Below are positions 58,933 to 64,000 of a stretch of 64,000 bases of DNA, piece by piece. This DNA comes from Akkermansiaceae bacterium UBA956. GTDB taxonomy: Bacteria; Verrucomicrobiota; Verrucomicrobiia; Verrucomicrobiales; Akkermansiaceae. The position numbers and the translations under genes are program-made. Each line of letters starts with the position of its first letter. The stretch's first letter is position 1. Under the pieces are notes generated by a model, which did no database searches, had not been told where the DNA came from, and worked only from the letters and a program-made list of their open reading frames with translations. The stretch is from the NCBI GenBank assembly GCA_002293145.1, contig DBCO01000020.1:1-64000 (forward strand), given 5' to 3'.

Positions 58933-61464
58933 ATGTCTGATTTTCCCTTGCTCGCTCGAATTCCCGCCCGTGATCAATGCACGAGCGATGCATTGTTGGA
59001 CGGCTTTTGTGCTTATGTGGCAGAGAAAAATCTCACACTCTATCCAGCGCAAGAAGAGGCGATCCTGTCGATCTTCGACGATCAAAACGTCATTCTCAAT
59101 ACTCCCACGGGTTCGGGTAAATCGTTAGTGGCCGCCGCGATGCACTATCGAGCTCTGGCTTTGGGACGTCGATCGGTCTACACATGTCCGATCAAGGCGC
59201 TGGTGAACGAGAAATTTCTCGCCCTATGCCGCGAGTTCGGCCCCGAAAATGTTGGTATGGCTACGGGTGATGCCACAGTCAATCGTCATGCGCCGATCCT
59301 TTGCTGCACGGCGGAAATTTTAGCCAACTACGCATTACGCGATGGTGCAGACTCACCCTTCGCTGATGTGATCATGGACGAATTCCACTACTACTCCGAT
59401 CGCGGACGCGGCGTCGCTTGGCAAGTGCCCTTGCTGACGATGAAAAAGTCACGCATCTTGCTGATGTCAGCCACACTCGGCGAGACAGCTTTTTTTCAGC
59501 GCGAGCTGACGCGCCTCACCGGAGCGCCGACTGCAATCGTGGCAGGGACGTCACGACCTGTTCCCTTAGAATTCCGCTACAGCATGAAAGGCATCGAGGA
59601 AACGATTGCTGAGCTGTTAGAAAAAAATCAAGCTCCCATCTATCTGGTGCATTTTACCCAGAACGATGCTGCGACTGCCGCGCAAGACCTCATGTGTATG
59701 AATGTCTGCACCACCGAGGAAAAAGCCCGTATTACCGAAATCCTTAGCGGCGAAAAATTCGGCAGCCCATATGGCAAGGAGGTCAAACGTTACCTCAAGC
59801 ACGGCATCGGCATCCATCACGCAGGCTTGCTGCCTAAGTATCGCTTGCTCGTCGAAAAGCTCGCGCAGCAAGGATTGCTTAAGCTGATTTGCGGCACCGA
59901 TACTCTCGGCGTTGGCGTCAATGTGCCGATCCGTACTGTATTGCTCACTCGCCTCAGCAAATACGATGGCGATAAAACGAAAATCCTCGCTGCGCGCGAT
60001 TTCCATCAAATCACCGGTCGCGCCGGGCGAAGAGGATTTGACAACATCGGTTACGTCGTGTGCCAAGCTCCCGAGCATGTGATTGAGAACGCGAAGATCG
60101 ATGCCAAGGTCGGCAGTGATCCGCGCAAGGCGAAAAAACTCGTTAAGAAAAAGCCGCCCGATGGCTTTGTGGGGTGGAGCGAGGAAACATTTCTCAAGCT
60201 GCAAACCATGGCCCCTGAGGCCCTCAGTTCGCGTTTCGAGGTATCGCACGGCATGCTACTGCAAGTCTTCCAGCGACCCGGCGACTCGTGTCGGGATCTG
60301 CGTCGACTGATCGATGAAAGTCATGAGGGACCCGCGCAGAAAAACAAACACCGCAAGCGTGCTTGGCAACTTTTTCGCTCCTTGGTCGAGCGAAAAATCC
60401 TTTCGATCATCCCGACATCGCAGCGCGATACCCGCGGCACCAAGCTCCGCGTCAACATTGAGCTCCAAGAAGATTTTTCCCTCAACTACACGCTCTCGCT
60501 CTACCTCATCGACACCATCGCGTTGATCGATCCGGCTTCGCCGAACTTCGCGCTCGATGTACTGACTCTCTGCGAATCCATTCTCGAAAATCCCGACATC
60601 ATTCTCCGCCGTCAGCTCGACCGCGTGAAGAACGAAGCCATGACTGCCATGAAAAACGAAGGCGTCGAATATAACGAACGCATTTCGCGACTCGAAGAAT
60701 TAGAGTACCCCAAACCCTGTCGCGAATTCATTTACGACACCTTCAATCAATTCGCAGCCCTACACCCGTGGGTCGGTCAGGAAAATATTCGGCCCAAGAG
60801 CATCGTGCGTGAGATGTTTGAAAATTTCCGATCCTTTGCCGAATACATCAACGACTACGAGTTGCATCGCGCTGAGGGTGTGCTGCTGCGACATCTTTCC
60901 AGCGTCTATAAAGTGCTCGCTCAAACCGTGCCCGAGCAGAGCAAAAATGATTTTTTGTTAGAGATCGAGGCTTGGCTCGCTGGATTACTGCGCGGCACAG
61001 ATTCCAGTTTGTTAGAAGAATGGGAGCGCCTGAAAAATCCGGACTGGACGCCGCGCGAAGAAGTCGCTCCGCCGCCGCCCGATATCACACGCAACAAGCG
61101 CGAATTCACCGCGCTGATTCGCACGCAAATTTTCCGTTTCCTGCAACAACTCAGCTTTGAGCAATACCACGCTGCCCTTGCCACCGTTCAGCACGATAAC
61201 TGGACGCCCGAGTCTCTCGCCATTGCCTTCGATCCCTATTTCGACGAACACCAAGGCATCCGCCTCGATAACGAGGCCCGCAACGGTCGCCATACCTACG
61301 TTGAACCCTCCGCCGATGGTCAAGTCTGGAAAGTCAGCCAAGTCCTCGTCGATGCCGACGACCTCAACGACTGGCAGGCTATTTTCCTAGTCGACTTATC
61401 CAAAGCCCGCGAAGAAGACAAACCTACCCTATTACTTTTTTCGTTAAGTCCAGTGACGGAGTGA
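58933..61464 (+). CDS. superfamily 2 DEAD/DEAH-type helicase (DUF3516-like)
   Basis: 843 residues from ATG 58933. Helicase motifs: Walker A TPTGSGKS (57-64), TCPIKALVNEK, DEFHYY (149-154, in place of DEAD), SATL, the HHAGLLPKYR region, CGTDTLGVGVNVP and QITGRAGRRGFD. The long C-terminal region (about 430-843) resembles the DUF3516 domain found with such helicases in actinobacteria and others. Probably acts on RNA or DNA; role not assigned. The upstream frame to 58852 is not preferred. Confidence 0.88.
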   Translation: MSDFPLLARIPARDQCTSDALLDGFCAYVAEKNLTLYPAQEEAILSIFDDQNVILNTPTGSGKSLVAAAMHYRALALGRRSVYTCPIKALVNEKFLALCREFGPENVGMATGDATVNRHAPILCCTAEILANYALRDGADSPFADVIMDEFHYYSDRGRGVAWQVPLLTMKKSRILLMSATLGETAFFQRELTRLTGAPTAIVAGTSRPVPLEFRYSMKGIEETIAELLEKNQAPIYLVHFTQNDAATAAQDLMCMNVCTTEEKARITEILSGEKFGSPYGKEVKRYLKHGIGIHHAGLLPKYRLLVEKLAQQGLLKLICGTDTLGVGVNVPIRTVLLTRLSKYDGDKTKILAARDFHQITGRAGRRGFDNIGYVVCQAPEHVIENAKIDAKVGSDPRKAKKLVKKKPPDGFVGWSEETFLKLQTMAPEALSSRFEVSHGMLLQVFQRPGDSCRDLRRLIDESHEGPAQKNKHRKRAWQLFRSLVERKILSIIPTSQRDTRGTKLRVNIELQEDFSLNYTLSLYLIDTIALIDPASPNFALDVLTLCESILENPDIILRRQLDRVKNEAMTAMKNEGVEYNERISRLEELEYPKPCREFIYDTFNQFAALHPWVGQENIRPKSIVREMFENFRSFAEYINDYELHRAEGVLLRHLSSVYKVLAQTVPEQSKNDFLLEIEAWLAGLLRGTDSSLLEEWERLKNPDWTPREEVAPPPPDITRNKREFTALIRTQIFRFLQQLSFEQYHAALATVQHDNWTPESLAIAFDPYFDEHQGIRLDNEARNGRHTYVEPSADGQVWKVSQVLVDADDLNDWQAIFLVDLSKAREEDKPTLLLFSLSPVTE

Positions 61465-61579
61465 GGATTCGTATTCAAATATACCTGTATTTCTCTCTGT
61501 TGATTTGCCCTTCCATCTAATCCTAAAGCGCATCGTAACTGCGCTTCGGTTCTGAAATCTTCTGAACGATGAACACAAA

Positions 61580-61606
61580 AAATACCGCAGATATGCTGCG
61601 GTATTT
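61580..61606 (-). terminator. intrinsic terminator after clpP
   Basis: AAATACCGCAG (61580-61590) pairs with CTGCGGTATTT (61596-61606), an 11-bp stem with a 5-nt loop. On the minus strand it is followed by a T-run (A6 at 61577-61582 on the plus strand). Confidence 0.85.
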
Positions 61607-61634
61607 GAGAGAATATAGGTGATGCCAGCGCGGA

Positions 61635-62273
61635 TTACGCTTTGGCGTCAGGCATTTCTCGGCGGGTGAGAACTTTGTCGACTAGCCCGTAAGTTACAGA
61701 GTCTTCAGCGGACATGTAGTTGTCGCGATCGGAGTCATGCTCGATTTGCTCGACGGTCTTGCCGGTGTGATGGGCGAGGATGCCGTTGAGGCGTTTTTTC
61801 AGGTTGAACATGAAGCCGATGGTGCGTTCAACATCGGATGCGGTGCCGCTAGCGCCACCAGAGACTTGGTGGATCATGACGTGAGAGTTCGGCAAGCAAA
61901 AGCGTTTGCCCTTAGTGCCGGCTGTGAGGAGCACGGAACCCATCGAGGCGCAAATGCCGATGCAGTAGGTGTTCACATCGCAGGTCATGAACTGCATGGT
62001 GTCATAGATCGCCAATCCAGCGGTGACAGAGCCACCGGGGGAATTGATGTAGATGTGGATGTCCTTTTTGGGATCCTGCATCTGGAGGAAAAGTAGCTGG
62101 GCGATGACCGAGTTGGCCACGAAGTCATCGATGCCGGTGCCGATGAAAATAATCCGATCCTTGAGCAGACGGGAGTAGATATCGAACGAGCGCTCGCCGC
62201 GGCCGTCGGACTCGACGACTACGGGGACATAGTAGCTATTTTTCGGGGCGATGGATTGGGGAAATGAGTTCAT
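61635..62273 (-). CDS. clpP: ATP-dependent Clp protease proteolytic subunit
   Basis: 212 residues. Serine peptidase forming the 14-mer chamber. Catalytic Ser110 (ICASMGS), His135 (HVMIHQ) and Asp184 (DRDNYMS). Other hallmarks: YINSPGGSVTAGLAIYDTMQF. It overlaps the tig stop by 4 nt, so trigger factor and ClpP are translated together, the classical tig-clpP arrangement. No clpX lies downstream: the gene ends with a terminator. Confidence 0.95.
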   Translation of the reverse strand: MNSFPQSIAPKNSYYVPVVVESDGRGERSFDIYSRLLKDRIIFIGTGIDDFVANSVIAQLLFLQMQDPKKDIHIYINSPGGSVTAGLAIYDTMQFMTCDVNTYCIGICASMGSVLLTAGTKGKRFCLPNSHVMIHQVSGGASGTASDVERTIGFMFNLKKRLNGILAHHTGKTVEQIEHDSDRDNYMSAEDSVTYGLVDKVLTRREMPDAKA

Positions 62274-63607
62274 GCGGATGGTGTGGCAGTTTCTTCGGTT
62301 GACTCCGTTACAGAAGCGTGTTCCAGCAAGAAATCAAGTGCTTTGTTGATGAGAAGAGAATTGCGCACTCCGGGGATCTGGCCGTTGCGTTGCAGCGATT
62401 TGATGAACTTGGAAGGATCTTCCTTGCGCTTTTGAGCGATGCCAAGGAGATGCTGCACGAGTTCGTTGTCGCTGACGACGATGTTTTCCTTCTCGGCGAT
62501 TTCTTGGAGGATGAAGTTGGTCTTGATGTTGGTCTTGGCCTGAGCAGCTGCGGTATCGAGCAGGGCTTCGCGTTGGCTGGTGATTTCCTCATCGTCCATG
62601 CCGGATTGAGCGGCGCTTTGTACGAGGGCATCAGCTTGGTTTTGCATCTCGGCCTGAAGCAGCGTTTCAGGGATTTCAAATTCCACGGCTTGATCGAAGT
62701 GAGCGATCATTTGATTGATCTTCATGTCGTCGATTTCCTTCTGCTTGTTGGTCTTCATACCATCGGTGATGGCGGCCTTGAGGTCATCGATGGTTTTCTC
62801 TGGACCCATGAGCTTTACGGCGAATTCGTCGTTGAGCTCCGGCAAGACTTGAGACTTAAGTTCCTTGATGGTGACGTGGAAGACGATGTCTTTTTCACGG
62901 ATTGCTTCGAGCGGAAAATCCTCTGGGATGGTGATGGAGACGTCTTTATTTTCGCCGGCGTTGAGACCGACGAGTTGATCGGCGAAGCCGGGGAGAAAGG
63001 AATCATCCTGCATGCGTACCCAGAAGCCTTCTCGACCGCCGAGGTAGCCAGCGGGGCGACCGAGAGCCTCTTCGAGGGGCTTGCCATCGAGGGATGATGT
63101 GAAATCGATGACGCAGAAATCTTCCATCGCAGCACTGCGGTCTTCGATGTCGGTAAAATCAGCAAAACGTTGGCGCAGGCCATCGATTTGAGTGTTGAGT
63201 TCGTCCTCGGAAACTTCATTGGAGGGCACGGTGACGGCGATGCCTTTGTAATCTGGTAAAGTGATCTCGGGAGCCAGGGTCAATACAGCATCGAAGCAGA
63301 AGCCACCATCTGCGGTGAAGCTAAGATTGTTAGGATTGCCGAAATCGAGCACCTTGAGGTTCTCTCTTTTCAGCGATTCTTGCAGCGATTGATCGATCAG
63401 TCGGGATTCGATCTCCTCCTTGATATCTTTTTGGAAGCGTTTTTCGATGACCGCGAGAGGGGCTTTGCCGGGGCGAAAGCCGGGGATTTTGGCTTGCTTG
63501 GCGTAGGAGGTCAGAATCTTGCTTTTTTCGGCGTTGACGGTAGTGGAGGGAACCTCAACACGGAGAGTCGCGAGGCATTTTTCTTGGCGTTCGATGGTGA
63601 TATTCAT
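62270..63607 (-). CDS. tig: trigger factor
   Basis: 445 residues from ATG 63607. Ribosome-associated chaperone: N-terminal ribosome-binding domain with the signature GFRPGKAP (about 43-50), PPIase-like domain (about 155-245) and C-terminal helical domain with an Ala/Thr-rich tail. The longer frame to 63670 lacks conserved sequence before M22. First gene of the tig-clpP operon. Confidence 0.94.
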   Translation of the reverse strand: MNITIERQEKCLATLRVEVPSTTVNAEKSKILTSYAKQAKIPGFRPGKAPLAVIEKRFQKDIKEEIESRLIDQSLQESLKRENLKVLDFGNPNNLSFTADGGFCFDAVLTLAPEITLPDYKGIAVTVPSNEVSEDELNTQIDGLRQRFADFTDIEDRSAAMEDFCVIDFTSSLDGKPLEEALGRPAGYLGGREGFWVRMQDDSFLPGFADQLVGLNAGENKDVSITIPEDFPLEAIREKDIVFHVTIKELKSQVLPELNDEFAVKLMGPEKTIDDLKAAITDGMKTNKQKEIDDMKINQMIAHFDQAVEFEIPETLLQAEMQNQADALVQSAAQSGMDDEEITSQREALLDTAAAQAKTNIKTNFILQEIAEKENIVVSDNELVQHLLGIAQKRKEDPSKFIKSLQRNGQIPGVRNSLLINKALDFLLEHASVTESTEETATPSA

Positions 63608-63720
63608 GAGGAAATGGTGTGCGTAGTGCGCTGGGGCGGGAAAGTAGGAGGGAAAAAGTGGATTTGTCAAATGAAAAGGGAAAGACTGGACAAGAGATGG
63701 GTGTAGAAGTCGTCGAGTGA

Positions 63721-63750
63721 AAAAAACCGCGCAATGGTGTGTTGCGCGGT
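63721..63750 (-). terminator. intrinsic terminator of the cytochrome gene
   Basis: ACCGCGCAA (63726-63734) pairs with TTGCGCGGT (63742-63750), 9 bp with a 7-nt loop. On the minus strand it is followed by T6-7. It ends the transcript entering from the right edge. Confidence 0.85.
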
Positions 63751-63777
63751 GTCTTTGGATGCTGAAGGAGCGAAAGT

Positions 63778-64000
63778 TTACTTCTTCTCAGCTGCTTTCT
63801 CTAATTCCTCGATTTTTGCCCGGGTCACTGGGCCAGTGGTGGCGGCATTGGCGGCGCGGTATTTTTTGACGTCTTCGACGGTAACTACAGAGGCGGTATT
63901 ACCGAAGGAATTACGCACATAGGTCATGACGCCTGCGAGTTTTTCGTCGTCGAGAGCTGCGCCGAGGGGTGCCATCATGCCGAGGTAGTCTTGAGTTTCT
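63778..64000 (-). CDS. c-type cytochrome, C-terminal fragment (cut by the window end)
   Basis: The reading frame continues to the window edge. The visible 73 residues end a c-type cytochrome domain: MMAPLGAALDDEKLAGVMTYVRNSFGN matches the region with the axial Met and the last helix of cytochrome c. A helix with KYRAANAATTGP and a Lys-rich end follows. The haem-binding CxxCH is outside the window. Confidence 0.8.
   Translation of the reverse strand, partial: ETQDYLGMMAPLGAALDDEKLAGVMTYVRNSFGNTASVVTVEDVKKYRAANAATTGPVTRAKIEELEKAAEKK

Noticed and set aside
62318..63097. 259-codon plus-strand open frame opposite tig
   Set aside because: Mirror of the real tig frame. It has no family signature, and tig is unmistakable on the other strand.
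1..64000. tRNA, rRNA or CRISPR array
   Set aside because: No tRNA-like TPsiC/cloverleaf, rRNA segment or regularly spaced repeat was noticed in the intergenic stretches. The gaps are short and were read on both strands.

Overview
The window looks like chromosomal DNA of a member of the Verrucomicrobiota, probably the Verrucomicrobiae. This is inferred from gene content and no database was searched. The markers are an autotransporter-type beta-strand-repeat surface protein, a giant CotH/lamin-tail/PA14 protein, a thioredoxin with an SHD1-like domain, a DUF5069 protein and a GreA/GreB-like small protein. Base composition is moderate, and most starts have weak or no Shine-Dalgarno sequence. I saw no rRNA, tRNA or CRISPR.

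Layout. 1-4190: 3' part of a beta-strand-repeat surface protein, with a strong terminator. 4298-7030: small genes, trmO and a lipase. 7034-11751: ligA, which carries a large insertion, divergent from lnt. 12074-13911: a permease and a 2OG-Fe(II) oxygenase. 13925-18596: a minus-strand unit chrA - sensor kinase - response regulator. 18682-19912: efp and an IS256-type transposase remnant. 20051-24956: an anti-sigma/sigma pair, a retropepsin-like protease/rimK pair and an LptF/G permease. 24961-29943: the CotH protein. 30440-33953: an ABC transporter operon and a phosphoesterase. 34106-40413: a Gfo/Idh oxidoreductase, nadC-birA, hemC-cobA/hemD and two small genes. 40533-56449: a 16-kb minus-strand complex I operon. 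56670-61464: a TonB-dependent receptor and a helicase. 61635-63607: tig-clpP. 63778-64000: the end of a c-type cytochrome.

The complex I operon runs nuoG-H-I-J-K-L-M-N-D-E-F, with nuoA, B and C absent from the window. Its junctions are peppered with small genes unrelated to respiration: two GxxExxY proteins, a four-helix-bundle (S23/IVS-like) protein, an RHH-VapC module, a solo RHH-type antitoxin, a thioredoxin and a tiny membrane protein. Three of these small genes are bounded by inverted copies of short tandem repeats (8-10-nt units), a different unit for each gene. They look like minimal hitchhiking cassettes inserted co-directionally at nuo stop/start junctions.

The second standout is LigA. 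It is 950 residues instead of about 670, because about 230 residues interrupt the adenylation domain just before the LEVRGE motif. The insert contains what looks like the kinase fold known from phage and conjugative-element polyvalent proteins. A perfect CRP-type palindrome (TGTGA-N6-TCACA) lies in the nuoG/TonB-receptor divergent region.
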